Positions 22,441-33,435 of a DNA stretch of 64,000 nt are shown here, in pieces. The notes beneath the pieces were generated by a model. The model was not told the origin of the DNA. It ran no database searches and saw only the letters and a list, made by a program, of their open reading frames with translations. Made by a program: the position numbers and the translations under genes. Origin of the DNA: Serripes groenlandicus (Eukaryota > Mollusca > Bivalvia > Cardiida > Cardiidae). How positions within the stretch are numbered: the first letter of the stretch is position 1; each line of letters starts with the position of its first letter. Where the stretch lies: positions 33,273,677 through 33,337,676 of the forward strand of contig JASEVX010000007.1 in NCBI GenBank assembly GCA_031761405.1. Reading direction: 5' to 3'.

Positions 22441-22670
22441 TTAACCCTTTTCCTCATACGACAATTCTGCAGCAGACGACTTTGAACATATTTTGTCAAA
22501 ACATAGAAAATCTCCATAACTAAATGGATAACCTATGACAAAAAGTGGAAAACATTGTGGCAAAAGGAGAAATTGCACGTTTTGTGCAATTTCTTCTTTT
22601 GTCACTATGTTTTCAAAAAGACGTCTGCTGCAGATGCGTTAGAATGCGTCTGCAGGTGGGAAAGGGTTAA
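22441..22670 (-). mobile_element. TTAA-MITE, chimeric (young left, old right)
   Basis: Young sequence through the hairpin (GCACGTTTTGTGC), then old-type GATGCGTTAGAATGCG and TGCAGGTGGGAAAGGG. Confidence 0.92.
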
Positions 22671-22716
22671 AAATTATGGAATATAAATATATATAAAAAA
22701 TGTATACCGATTGAAT

Positions 22717-22794
22717 ATATAGTTAAAAACATTGTGGCAACAGTCATGTGCTGCAGAGGTATCAGAAAGCATCTGTAAGCGGGAAAGGGTTAAC
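22717..22794 (-). mobile_element. TTAA-MITE, right-end fragment
   Basis: AAAACATTGTGGCAAC joined to AGTCATGTGCTGCAG; end AGCGGGAAAGGGTTAA. Confidence 0.75.
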
Positions 22795-22990
22795 AAGTAA
22801 TATTTTCCATAATCACTACTCGGTACTCTGACATGATATATAGAAGGATTGAGTCTTAAAGAAAGGATTCAGTGCTATCAAAGTCAATGCCAAGCTTCTG
22901 CCAAACAGTTTTGACATGGTGACTTCATTTCTTTAGGAGAAAGGTGATAATGCAGTTTGATCTGCACATGATAGGCAGCCTTCAAGAGAG

Positions 22991-23245
22991 TTAACCCTTT
23001 CCATCATCCAACAAATCGGCATCAGGCAATTTTGTAACTTTCGTAACTTTCTACGCAAACAAAATGTAAAATCTCTTCGTATGAAAGTTAAAATTATTAA
23101 TTGGAGTTGAAAACATTAAGAGATGAAAGCATCGTGGCAAAAGAAGAAATTGCTAAAGATGTGCAGTTTCTTCTTTCGCGAAAATATTTTCAAAAGGTGA
23201 TTGCTGTAGATGTGTCGAAATGCATCTGCATGATGCAGAGTGTTA
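22991..23245 (-). mobile_element. TTAA-MITE, old subfamily
   Basis: TTAACCCTTTCCATCATCC left; an internal duplication repeats GTAACTTTC; right end ATGATGCAGAGTGTTAA. Confidence 0.65.
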
Positions 23246-23649
23246 AAGATAATAATACATTGGATGAAATGAAAACACATGGAAATTGTCTTGATTGAAG
23301 TTTTGTTGGCTTAACCGTTCAACTGATATGACATCGTCAGAGTCGGCTGCAGTGAAAACTTCTTACTTTAAACTGTAAGATGAGGAAAAATTGAATTCTC
23401 TTTTTCCCCACAATGTTTTGTATAAGAGTCTGATGGAGAGGCATGAAAGTCATAGGCATTATCAAAAGGTTTAACCAGTTCCCACATACAGAAGCTTTTT
23501 GATGCCTTTGCAGCAGACTACTTTTGAAAACATTTAGAAAAAGAAAAATTGGTTCACACTGAGAGATTTCTTGTTTTGTCACATTATGTTGTCACCTCTT
23601 TTTAGATCACCTAGAGCCGAAGGCTCAAGGTGAGCTATTCTGATCACTT

Positions 23650-23710
23650 TTTGTCCGTCGTCCGTCCGTCCGTCCGTCCGTCCGTCCGTCCGTCCGTCCG
23701 TCCGTCCGGC
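23650..23710 (+). repeat. TCCG tetranucleotide microsatellite
   Basis: About a dozen near-perfect TCCG repeats (ACGG-type on the other strand), the motif typical of the microsatellite region of bivalve pearl elements. Confidence 0.9.
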
Positions 23711-23759
23711 GTTAACTTTTAGCTTTAAACATCATCTCCTCCAAAACTCCAAGGACAAT

Positions 23760-25420
23760 TTCCGTGAAACATCACAGGACTGTTCCTCTGGTTGGCCTCT
23801 TTCAAAGTTGTTCAAAGATTTAAATTCCATTGAGAACTTTGGTTGCTGCGGCATCAAAAAGGGGGCAAAATGTCCGAACTTTAAAAATCTTCTCCTCCGA
23901 ATCTGCCTGTCAGATTCAAATATAATTTGGTAGAAATGTTCCTTGGGTGACCCTCTATAAAAATTGTTCAAGCCATACTGATTGGTCAAAAAACATGGCA
24001 GTCAGGCGGCATCAGAAAAGGGGCAAAATTTGAAAATTTGAAAATTCCATTTTTATGAAAGTGCTTGTCTGATTTTAAGAAAATATAATACGAATCTTAC
24101 TTTAATGATCCTCTATTTAATTTGTTTAAGCCGTTTTGATGGGTAACACAATCATAGCAACCAGGCGTCATCACAAAAGGGGTAATTGAACTTTTAGCTA
24201 CAAATGACAACCAACTCCTACCATTCCAATTGAACAATTTCCACAAAACATCACAGGAATGTTCCTTCGGTGGTCCTCTTTCAAATTTGTTCAAAGAATA
24301 AAATTCCATTGAGAACTTTGGTTGCTGCGGCATCAGAAAGGGGACAAAATGTCCAAACTTTAAAAATCTTCTCCTCCGAATCTGCCTGTCAGATTCAAAT
24401 ATAATTTGGTAGAAATGTTCCTTGGGTGACCCTCTATGAAAATTGTTCAAGCCATACTGATTGGTCGAAAAACATGGCAGTCAGGTGGCATCAGAAAAGG
24501 GGCAAAATGACAAAATTTGAAAATTCCATTTTTATGAAAGTGTTTGTCTGATTTTAAGAAAATATAAAACGAATTTTACTTTAATGATCCTCTATTTAAT
24601 TTGTTAAAGCCGTTTTGATTGGTACACAATCATAGCAACCAGGCGTCATCACAAAAGGGGTAAATTGAACTTTTAGCTACAAATGACAACCAACACCTGC
24701 CATTCCAATAGACCAATTACTACAAAACATCACAGGAATGATCCTTTTGTGGTCCTCTTTCAAAATTGTTCAAAGATTAAAATTCAAATGAGAACTTTGG
24801 TTGCTGCGGCATCAGAAAGGTGACAAAATGTCCAAACTTTAAAAATCTTCTCCTCCGAATCTGCCTGTCAGATTCAAATATAATTTGGTAGAAATGTTCC
24901 TTGGGTGACCCTCTATAAAAATTGTTCAAGCCATACTGATTGGTCGAAAAACATGGCAGTCAGGCGGCATCAGAAAAGGGGCAAAATGACAAAATTTGAA
25001 AATTCCATTTTTATGAAAGTGTTCGTCTTATTTTAAGAAAATATAATACGAATCTTACTGTAATGATCCTCTATTTAATTTGTTTAAGCCGTTTTGATTG
25101 GTTACGCAATCATATCAACCAGGTGTCATCACAAAAAGGGTAAATTGAACTTTTAGCTACAAGTGACATCCAACTCCTACCATTCCAATAGACCAATTTC
25201 CACAAAACATCACAAGAATGTTCCTTTGGTGGTCCTCTTTCAAAATTGTTCAAAGATTTAAATTCCATTGAGAACTTTGGATGCTGCGGCATCAGAGAGT
25301 GAGAAAAAATACCCAAATTTTAAAATCCTTTTCCTCCATAATCTACTTGTGCGATTGCAAGATAATTTGGTAGAAATGTTTCTTAAGTGACCCTCTAAAT
25401 AAACTGTTGAAGCCATATTG
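23760..25420 (+). repeat. Tandem repeat, about 3.5 units of 480 bp
   Basis: Each unit contains ACATCACAGGAATGTTCC, GAACTTTGGTTGCTGCGG, CTTCTCCTCCGAATCTGCC and an AACATGGCAGTCAGGCGGCA box. Middle units are nearly identical; the last is diverged. Confidence 0.8.
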
Positions 25421-25698
25421 ATTTGGTTGAAAAACAGCGCAGCAAGGCGGCATCAGGAAAGGTGCAAAATGACAAAAACTTTATAATTCCATTCTTATTA
25501 AAGTTCTTGTTAGATTTCAAGATATAAATGGCCTTTACTGATAAGCTGTTTCTTGAGAAGTGTCCACTCCTTTCAGTTTCATTTGCACTCCCTGATAAAA
25601 TTTTCCAGATATTTGCAGTTAAATATTTGCTACTAATTTACTATCAATTAGGTGATCGATTTAGGGCCATCTTGGCCCTCTTGTTTAGTAATTATACT

Positions 25699-25927
25699 TT
25701 AACCCTTTCCCTCATACGACAATTCTGCAGCAGACTACTTTGAACATATTTTGTCAAAAAATGGAAAATCTCTATAATTGAATGGATAACCAATGAATAT
25801 AAGTGGAAAACATTGTGGCAAAAGGTGAAATTGCTCATCATGAGCAATTTCACCTTTGGCCACCATGTTTTCAAAAGTCATCTGCTGCTATTGCGTTAAA
25901 ATGCGTCTGCAGGTGGGAAAGGGATAA
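25699..25927 (-). mobile_element. TTAA-MITE, chimeric, nested
   Basis: Young left half; hairpin tip GCTCATCATGAGC with TTTCACCTTTGGCCAC; right part CTGCTGCTATTGCG, GCAGGTGGGAAAGGGATAA. Same right part as 48375-48593. Confidence 0.92.
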
Positions 25928-26273
25928 TTCATAGATACTTTCCATAGTGTTGCCTAGATGTTTTAAAAGTCGTCTGCTGCAGGTTTGTTGTATGTGGGAA
26001 AGGGTTAATGCTCATGAGAGGTTACTACACATGGTAATAAAACATAGTTTGGAATTGAATCATGGCTCTTTTCTAGGAAGTGATGCACATTTGGCATATC
26101 CATTACGATTATAAAAGAAATTTAGGACTGTTTATTTTAACTGCAGGCTTTGATGTGACATTGCATGCACCCCAATGCAGGTTTTTACACTTCCCCAGTG
26201 ATTCCTGTGTTGTCCCTTCTATGCAGTAAAGTTGGCTGTAGAAATTCATAATGAAGCAATCATGCATGATAAA

Positions 26274-26400
26274 CAACAAGAGCTGTCTGCAAGATGGCTT
26301 AGCTCGATGGATTGTGGTACCAAAGTGGGGCAATCATTTCCTTTGACGCACAAAAAGCCATTTTGGCAAATCATAGAAGCACCAAACTGCTTCTGCATGT
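26274..26400 (-). mobile_element. Possible 3' end of a HINE-type element
   Basis: On the minus strand this reads GAGCTAAGCCATC, then GCAGACAGCTCTTGTT, the usual 3' terminal form. The body fades within about 100 bp. Confidence 0.3.
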
Positions 26401-26602
26401 GGGAATGAGTTATGAAGCTTAAAATATACATTAATTGGATTTCATGCTGGAAATTACCTACTAAATTGTTTTCGGCAAAGCCACAGAGGCATTGTGAATT
26501 TAAAATTGTCTGACAAACAAATCCTGGCGGGACAAGCTATACATGTACTTTCTTGCAAAATCTTCTGTTCTGATAATGAAAGGTTCTTAAGTTTTTCCGG
26601 TC

Positions 26603-26824
26603 TTAAGTTTTTCCCACTTGCAGATTTATTTTGACGAATCTGAAGCTTACGACTTTTGAAAACTTTGCGGTTTAAGAAAACTTTGCGGATCACAAGCCTT
26701 TTCCGTCTTCCACCCACGATGTTTTCAACTCTATTCAATAAGTTATACTTTCATTTATACAGATATTCCACGTTTTTTAAATTCGTCATCTTCTGCAGAT
26801 TTGTTGTATGTAGGAAAGCGTTAA
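26603..26824 (+). mobile_element. TTAA-MITE, old subfamily
   Basis: TTAAGTTTTTCCCACTTGC left; duplicated AAAACTTTGCGG segment in place of the hairpin arm; right end GTAGGAAAGCGTTAA. Confidence 0.7.
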
Positions 26825-27110
26825 TATATTCAAAATCATTAGTAAAGCTGAAAGAATTCTTCTTGTAATGATAGAGCTTTATCCTGGTAACCAGAAGAAA
26901 ATTTATTGATTTATTACGTTTTTTCCTGGGAATTTGGTCTCAGAAATTTGCATTTATGTTTATTTTGTATCAAATTATGTTTACCATCTTTCAAGACAGG
27001 TTATTGATATGGAATCATGCTATCAGAAAATCCTGACATTGAATATTTTATGGTTTAGCTCCCTACCTCTCTTTATGGGCTATTTTCTCTCTGTATGTAC
27101 CTCAATCCCT

Positions 27111-27575
27111 GTTTTAGCTCGCCTGACCTCAAAGTGCACAGTGAGCTGTTGTGATCAATCACTGTCGGTCATCGTCATTGAAGTCTGAATGTTAACATTT
27201 CACTATAATCAACTTAAAAAACAAAAACAAAAACTTGTCATTCTATACAGGTGGAGCAATTTCAAAACATTCTCACAGGAATGTTCCTTAGGTGGTCCTA
27301 ATTGTTTTTAACTTCTTGGATACCCTATTACAGTGGAAAGAAAAAAACTTTAAATATGTTAACCCAAAAGTACTGGTCTGATTTGAAAATAATTGGCAAA
27401 ACAGTTCCTTGAGTGACCCTTTACCAAGTTTGTTCAAATCATTCAGATATGCTGAAAAACACGTCACCAATGGGTGGGCGTTTTCTTCTTATATATTGAT
27501 GTAGTAAAAACTTAAAAATTCTTCGTGGCCAAAAAGTACTGTTTGAAAATAATTTGACACAAGTGCTCCTTTAGA
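27111..27575 (+). mobile_element. Degenerate pearl-like element, 3'-truncated
   Basis: The head TTAGCTCGCCTGACC is followed by CAGTGAGCTGTTGTGATC and CTGTCGGTCATCG. A core-like CACAGGAATGTTCCTTAGG with GGTGGTCC follows. No 3' hairpin was found before the MITE at 27590. Confidence 0.5.
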
Positions 27576-27589
27576 AAGTATTGAGGCCA

Positions 27590-27737
27590 AAGTGGAAATT
27601 TGCTCATAATGAGAATTGTCTTCTTTTGCAACAATGTTTTCAACTCTGCTCAATAATTATACTTTCATTTATAGTGATTTGACCATATGTTTTCAATATT
27701 GTCTGCTGCAGATTTGTTGTTTGTGGGAAAGGGTTAA
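27590..27737 (+). mobile_element. TTAA-MITE, old, left end missing
   Basis: Starts in the hairpin arm (AAATTTGCTCATAATGAG) and runs to TGTGGGAAAGGGTTAA. Confidence 0.75.
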
Positions 27738-28132
27738 AGTATTCCAGATATTGTACTTGATTGTAATCAATAAGTTTTAGCTCGACAGTGCTGGAATTCA
27801 TTTTTTTTTGTAAAAATTCCCCGCAAAATTCTTGATTTACAGATGGCGTAGTTCTAAATGGGATATGTAATTAAGTGTTTGGCCCAATTTGAGCGTTTCC
27901 AATATACCACTTCTTTCATGTTGATTGACATTAGGGATTACTCAACATCATACAAACACCACTTAGGCATCATTGTCTGTACTGGATAGACAGGCTTAAT
28001 TAATATTTGGGATGGATATTAATAGGTTCCTCTTCCTTCTTTGTAGCAGCCTTTGTGATTTTTCTTCTTCAGGAAAGGTTCTCTTCAACATGTAGCTATA
28101 GGCTAAGACAAGCATTTTGTTTTTTTAAATCC

Positions 28133-28360
28133 TTAACCCTTTCCCTCATACGACAATTCTGCAGCAGACGACTTTGAACGTATTCTGTCAAAACATGGAA
28201 AATCTCTATAATTGAATGGATAACCTATGACTAAAAGAGGAAAACATTGTGGCAAAAGGAGAAATTGCTCGTTTTGAGCAATTTCTTCTTTTGTCACTGT
28301 TTTCAAAAAGCCGTCTGCTGCAGAGGCGTCAGAAAGCGTCTGTATGAGGGAAAGGGTTAA
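28133..28360 (-). mobile_element. TTAA-MITE, young subfamily
   Basis: Full length; hairpin tip GCTCGTTTTGAGC; right end TGTATGAGGGAAAGGG. An antisense frame reads through its left end into unrelated DNA. Confidence 0.93.
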
Positions 28361-28657
28361 CTTTTTGGAATCCTCTGTGTTGTGGAAACCAATGTACCTT
28401 TCTGAAGATAAAAAATACCGATACAGATTTGAAAATGTTGCTGGTAAAAGAGAAATAGATGAGTGTTGGTGGGGTGGAGATGGGTGTCTGGGGGGGAAAG
28501 GCAATGATGTTGGCCAGGTATACAGTATCACAACAAACTGCATAAGGAAGCACAATGTATCTTCAACTGGCATTGCTTTGTTAATCTGATTTTGACTTCT
28601 AAAGTTATTTTTGACTTACAAAAAACATTAATAATCTGTCTGAAATAAATATTTATT

Positions 28658-29101
28658 GAAACCCTTTCCTGCATGCTGATGCATTTTGACATATAAATTG
28701 AAAGCATTGTCTGAAAAGGAGAAATTGCTCATGATTAGCAATTTCTATGTTTACCACATTGTTTTCATCTGTATTCAATATCTTTCCTCACATTTAACCC
28801 TTTCCCTCATATAGACGCTTTCTGACGCCTCTGCAGCAGACAGCTTTTTGAAAACATAGTGACAAAAGAAGAAATTGCACAAAACGTGCAATTTCTCCTT
28901 TTGCCACAATGTTTTCCACTTTTTGTCATAGGTTATCCATTCAATTATGGAGATTTTCTATGTTTTGACAAAATATGTTCAAAGTCGTCTGCTGCAATAT
29001 TGTCGTATGAGGGAAAGGGTTATAGCAATATTTCCATAATCTTTGTATTGATATTTTCAAAGTTGTCTAATACAGATGTGTTGTATGTGGGATAAGAGTT
29101 T
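28658..29101 (+). mobile_element. TTAA-MITE, old subfamily, split by a young copy
   Basis: Left part ends TTTCCTCACAT at 28793; right part 29024-29101 shows TTTCCATAATC and GTCTAATACAG, then TGTGGGATAAG. Confidence 0.7.
28794..29023 (+). mobile_element. TTAA-MITE, young subfamily, nested
   Basis: Full length, hairpin tip GCACAAAACGTGC; right end GGGAAAGGGTTAT. Inserted at nearly the same internal position as the insert at 18521. Confidence 0.95.
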
Positions 29102-29161
29102 TAGCAAGAGGTGATCACCATCTGTTTTACATAGATAATAGACTGGTTGTTTATAAATATA

Positions 29162-30206
29162 AAACAAGAGAAAGTTGATGCAAGGCATCAATGTCGCCGG
29201 AAAAGACTGCATTGATTTATTTATGTATTCTTGACTTTCCTTAGTCTATTCAAACATTAGGAACGTTGAAATGAAAACATTTGCTTATAAATTTTATATT
29301 CATACATTAGGGTATCTATAAAAAATTAACGAAATGTGTACACATTTATCTTGGTTTAAATTTAATTTTGCTGTTGTTACTTATTTAAATAATAGTATTC
29401 ATTCATATAATTTCAATGTTTGTCAATCTTATTCGAATCACAAGGTAAATATCCTGGTATTGCTTTAAAGGGAGGTAATTTGAAGTAAACAAAAGTCTTC
29501 AAAAGGAGAAATATATCAGCATTACCGTCTACAGTTTAAATTGTTCTATTGTTTGTGGATTTAAAAATGTTCTTTTTTTCTTATTTCTACATGTACAACG
29601 AAATATTGCGGCTTCTCTTTGACGCTTTGCGTCAAACATTCGTCTTGTACTTGTCTAAAATAAAATAATATCACTCGCTTTTTCATATCGAAATGCGCAT
29701 GCGCGAAAATCGATGTTAAAGGTCACGAAACTACACAACAGAATAGGATCTATATTTAGCTTAGAAACAGTTCCTACTTTAGATATTCATGGATTAACAT
29801 TATTAAATGAATTCTACACAAATCAAGACATCTCTTTGAACATGAAAACAACATTTAGTAAGTTAAAATTGCTATTAAAAGGAGAATCCGAAATTGACCT
29901 CAATGATGACACATAAGAGTCTGCATTAGGGGGTGTTGGTTCACGTCTTGAAGGGACCACTTTTGTCTTCGTAAATAAGACAAAAAACTTAAATGCGAGT
30001 GAAATAAAAAAAACTGCAAACATTAAAAAATCAGAATATTTATTTCATTGTAGATGTGTCATTTATTAGTGTTCGTAAACAACCACAATTGTAATTTGTT
30101 CAAATCATCTAGATTTGTTTCTTTCTAATAATAAGCCGCCCTCCCATGTGATTTCAGAAAAGCTATTAAAAATAGAAGTCGCGGGCTTCTGCCCGGCGAC
30201 TAATAA
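29162..30206 (-). mobile_element. HINE-type element, 1.05 kb, copy 1 of 2
   Basis: Read on the minus strand it starts TTATTAGTCGCCGGGC (subterminal repeat), and ends CCGGCGACATTGATGCC with palindrome TTGATGC/GCATCAA, then CTTTCTCTTGTTT. It matches 50213-51261 at about 99% by eye. It contains a 67-codon frame (29713-29916) of unknown meaning. Confidence 0.65.
29713..29916 (+). other. 67-codon open frame repeated in both copies of the 1.05 kb element
   Basis: It begins MLKVTKLHNRIGS and ends GESEIDLNDDT. The second copy at 50769-50972 differs by one residue (K6N). It is antisense to the element direction I assign. Two recent copies cannot show selection, so coding status is open. Confidence 0.2.
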
Positions 30207-30289
30207 CCTTCTCACTTCATGATGTTGTCAGAGCTTAAAGACAACCAACACAGGTGCTTGTCCTTACTCATACTATTAGCCCTTTAATC

Positions 30290-30348
30290 CTATCCCACAT
30301 ATAGATGCTTTCTGATGCCTCTGCAGCAGACGACTTTTGAAAACATTT
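30290..30348 (+). mobile_element. TTAA-MITE, left-end fragment
   Basis: TTAATCCTATCCCACATATAG through GAAAACATT, then a jump to AACAAGGGATG. A shortened repeat of 30705-30770. Confidence 0.8.
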
Positions 30349-30430
30349 AACAAGGGATGTTACTCTGCACTGTACCCTTATCTAACTTCAGGTTATTCAT
30401 GTTCAGTTGTCTTTCTTGAGACCAAACTCT

Positions 30431-30659
30431 ATAGCCTTTACCTCATACAACAATTCTGCAGCAGACGACATTGAACATATTTTGTCAAAAAATAGAAAAT
30501 CTCTATAATTGAATGGATAACCTATGACTAAAACTGGAAAACATTGTGTCAAAAGGAGAAATTGCTTGTTTTGAGCAATTTCTTCTTTTGTCACTATGTT
30601 TTGAAAAAGCTGTCTGCTGCTTAGGCGTCAGAAAGCGTCTATATGAGGGAAAGGGTTAA
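30431..30659 (-). mobile_element. TTAA-MITE, young subfamily, left TTAA lost
   Basis: ATAGCCTTTACCTCATACAAC left; hairpin tip GCTTGTTTTGAGC; right TTAA perfect and followed by the repeated flank AGACAACCAACAC. Confidence 0.9.
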
Positions 30660-30704
30660 AGACAACCAACACAGGTGCTTGTCCTTACTCATAATATTAG
30701 CCCT

Positions 30705-30924
30705 TTAACCCTATCCAGCATATAGATGCTTTCTGATGCCTCTGCAGCAAAAAACGTTTGAAAACATTGTGACAAAAGGAGAAAATTGATCAAAAATGAT
30801 AAATTTCTCCTTTTTCCACGAAGTTTTCTACTCTTTTCAGTTATTATACCTTCCTTTTCAGAGATTATCCTTAACTCTTTCAAAGTCTTCTGCTGCAGAT
30901 TTGTTGTATGTGGGAAAGGGTTAA
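30705..30924 (+). mobile_element. TTAA-MITE, old subfamily
   Basis: TTAACCCTATCCAGCATATAG left; hairpin GATCAAAAATGATAAATTTC; right GTGGGAAAGGGTTAA. Confidence 0.85.
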
Positions 30925-31035
30925 CCTGATATGAACGGCTACTGATGCCTGATACATTAGATAACATTTGAGAAACAAAAAACAAATGAGTAATTTCTCC
31001 TTTCCTCCCGATGGTTTTCAAATTTATACCTTATT
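30921..31035 (+). mobile_element. TTAA-MITE fragment abutting the previous copy
   Basis: TTAACCTGATATG, ACTGATGCCTGATACATTAG and AATGAGTAATTTCTCC in family order; shares the TTAA at 30921-30924. Confidence 0.45.
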
Positions 31036-31235
31036 TATGTGAAATTTTGCAATTTTACAAATTATTTTTTAAAGAAGAAGACTATTTTTTTATCAGCTGA
31101 TTTTTTTCCATGTTAAAAGGGGGGTTATCAAGGGATGTTACTCTGCACTGTACCCTCATCTAACTTCAGGTAATTCATGTACAGTTGTCTTTCTTGAGCC
31201 CAAACTTGGATTTTAATAAAATTTTGATCCAAATC

Positions 31236-31428
31236 TTAAACTCTTTCCCAAACATAGACGTTCTTGCAGCAGACCACATTTGAAAACATTGTGACAAAAG
31301 GAGAATTGTTTTTAAATTGTTTGAGTAGGACTTAGTATTCCTTCATTCACAGATATTTTCTGGGTTTTTTTCCAAAGATGTTTTTCGAAGTTGTCTGCTG
31401 CAGATTAATTGTATGTCAATGTGGTTAA
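31236..31428 (+). mobile_element. TTAA-MITE, old subfamily
   Basis: TTAAACTCTTTCCCAAACATAG; hairpin distal arm lost; right end GTCAATGTGGTTAA. Confidence 0.7.
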
Positions 31429-32399
31429 CAAAAGTTCTTAACCAGACATTTTTCTATTTGAGCCATACCTGTAGAAAATCAACCTTAGTTAATTTTGACA
31501 AGCGTAGAGAAAACAAAAATGGTCATCCATAGTTATTGTATGATTCAAAAGCATACTTCTTGTCCTAATACTCTTCAAATATTCCATTTAAGTTTTAGTA
31601 TTACTGTACTTAGACTAAGATTTTTTTTTAGTTAAGCAGAATAAGGTACCTTTACCATCTATCTATTCATGTGACTATAGTCCAAAAAATTATAACAAAA
31701 ATACAAAATGAAACAAAAAGTTATTTGATAGCATTAAGTAGAGCCAGTGGAATTTCATGTGCTATATATATGGTTAATTTTGAGAAAAGTGCATCTCATT
31801 CTCATTATGGAATTACATGACTTACCGTATATACTCGGTTATAAGTCGCACTTTTTTACCTTCAAAATCGAAAGTGAAGTGGGGGGAGCGACTTATAAGA
31901 GGGTCAAGCAAAAATTCAGAAAAAATTACCCTCCAATTCACCGATCGTCAAAAACTGTGCAGGCCGGTCATTGATAAAAAGGGCGACTTAAATGATGATT
32001 TAACAGAATAAATCAAGTTTGATTGAAAGAAACATATCTTATAGAATTGATTTGTTTATAAAAAAACAAACACTAGAAAAAATATATAACTTATGAATGT
32101 ACATTTAAAAAGTCATTTGTTCCAAGTTATTGTTTCGATTTCAGCTCGATTGGAAGCCATTTTGAATTTTGTGAAAATATAAATTGCGGAGCTCAAGTCC
32201 AGATGCGTAAATATACAGACCATAATACTGTTACTAGGTCGTATGTCACTTTATATGTGATTGAAAAAATAATGTAATAAACTTTAATTTATATTTCAGG
32301 ATAAAGTGTTGTTTTTATTTTAAACAAAAAGTCATTGATTTGTAACCCTTATTACCATTATATTGAGGCTTCCCATCCGAATTTTGAAATGTTAATGCT

Positions 32400-32507
32400 A
32401 ACTCAAAATTGCTTGCAATAAGCAATTTCTCCTTTATCCACGATGTTTCTTGCCTTGATGTTTTCAACGTAGCCTTGTACATAATTGTTGCATGCGGGAA
32501 AGTGATA
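32400..32507 (+). mobile_element. TTAA-MITE fragment inside the TA-flanked transposon
   Basis: AATTGCTTGCAATAAGC hairpin, TTCTCCTTTATCCACGATG, right end ATGCGGGAAAGTGATAA. Confidence 0.55.
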
Positions 32508-33317
32508 ATTTGTCATTGTGTAGACACGTACACACGTAGCTGTCAAACTATCTTAATTAGAAAGTCCATGTTTGCAGAAGGTGATAAAAAGAAGCCATAA
32601 TAATGGCCACGACAAGACCCATTTCACCGTGATTTTGGCCTGCATGGGTGATGGTACCAAATTAAACCATTAGAAAGCAAAAAATAAACACAGATCCAAT
32701 TAAAGAGATAAAAAAGTCGGACCAAAATTGTCATAATTAATCCACAAACAATCCCAAGACTACACACGGGGTGATTTAACACGGTCAATAATTGACGTTA
32801 AAGTGTATTAAGTAAAAACTGATAAACATGCAATTATCGGCTTTTACCACTGTGATACATCTGCAGTATTTGAGAGTCGTAACAAAGACAATAACTGTAG
32901 CTAAAGTGTATTAAATACAAACTGCTAACAATGCAATTATCGGTTTTTACCCACTCTTATACGTACACGTCTGCAGAATTTGACCTCGGGTAATTTTACA
33001 TGTAACACCTTTAGCTTGATGATAATTTAAACCTGTGTGGTTTACACGCGACAGTTGTGTTAGAATTATTTGACTGTTAGAATTGAGGTCGCTGAACCGT
33101 GGATTTTTTATTAAAAAGGGTGAACAAACTCCATAAACGAAAGCTATATTATCAAACAAAGGGGAAATTAGCAATGTTTTCAAAAGTTTTCAGCTGCCTC
33201 AGAAACATCATGGGAAAAGGACGAATTTAATCTGAGTTAGCAGATTATCACTGTATGCGAATTAATTTCAGTTATGCAACGCCGATTTTTCCCTCCATCT
33301 ACCCTCTACCTCTTCAG

Positions 33318-33435
33318 TTAACCCTTTCCCGCATACAACAAATCTGCAGCAAACGACCTTGGAAACAAATTGACAATATCGGGAATAAACTCCATAAATG
33401 AGAGCTATATTACCATAGATAAAACAAAGGGTTAA
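33318..33435 (-). mobile_element. TTAA-MITE, internally deleted, inside the TA-flanked transposon
   Basis: TTAACCCTTTCCCGCATAC and CTGCAGCAAACGACC left; the middle passes to ATAAAACAAAGGGTTAA. A related trace is at 33165-33235. Confidence 0.65.

Larger units (their letters stand above)
23604..25686 (+). mobile_element. Pearl-like element, family AGATCACC, large copy with TCCG microsatellite
   Basis: The head AGATCACCTAGAGCC is followed by a run of about a dozen TCCG units (23655-23708), then about four core units near 23760, 24240, 24720 and 25200 (about 480 bp each). The subterminal repeat GGTGATCGATTTAGG, hairpin GGGCCATCTTGGCCC and TCTTGTTT close it. It is inserted inside an old TTAA-MITE (23470-26008). 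The antisense strand carries ORFs of up to 117 codons that simply follow the repeat unit. Confidence 0.8.
23470..26008 (+). mobile_element. TTAA-MITE, old subfamily, split twice
   Basis: Pieces 23470-23603, 25687-25698 and 25928-26008 join into one old copy (CACCTCTTTTT, AGTAATTATACTT, then CATAGTGTTGCCTAGATG to TGTGGGAAAGGGTTAA). A pearl-like element and then a MITE interrupt it. Confidence 0.75.
30235..31205 (+). repeat. Local direct duplication around a MITE
   Basis: TTAAAGACAACCAACACAGG starts at 30235 and at 30656; GGATGTTACTCTGCACTG starts near 30355 and 31134. The first copy is collapsed (about 195 bp) and the second is long (about 550 bp) because the first lacks most of a MITE. Confidence 0.8.

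Noticed and set aside
23732..25316. Minus-strand frames of up to 117 codons with repeated NNFERGPPKEHSCDV-like text
   Set aside because: They follow the 480-bp tandem unit of the pearl-like element and have stops between units; no independent coding sign.
28133..28573. 146-codon minus-strand open frame
   Set aside because: It runs through a young MITE into unrelated DNA; the MITE part recurs in frame in every minus-oriented young copy (for example near 11641, 30403, 43755, 54362), so it is repeat-derived.
32200..32240. KYTDHNTVTR, resembling the middle of a WW domain
   Set aside because: No flanking tryptophans; it lies within the TA-flanked transposon.
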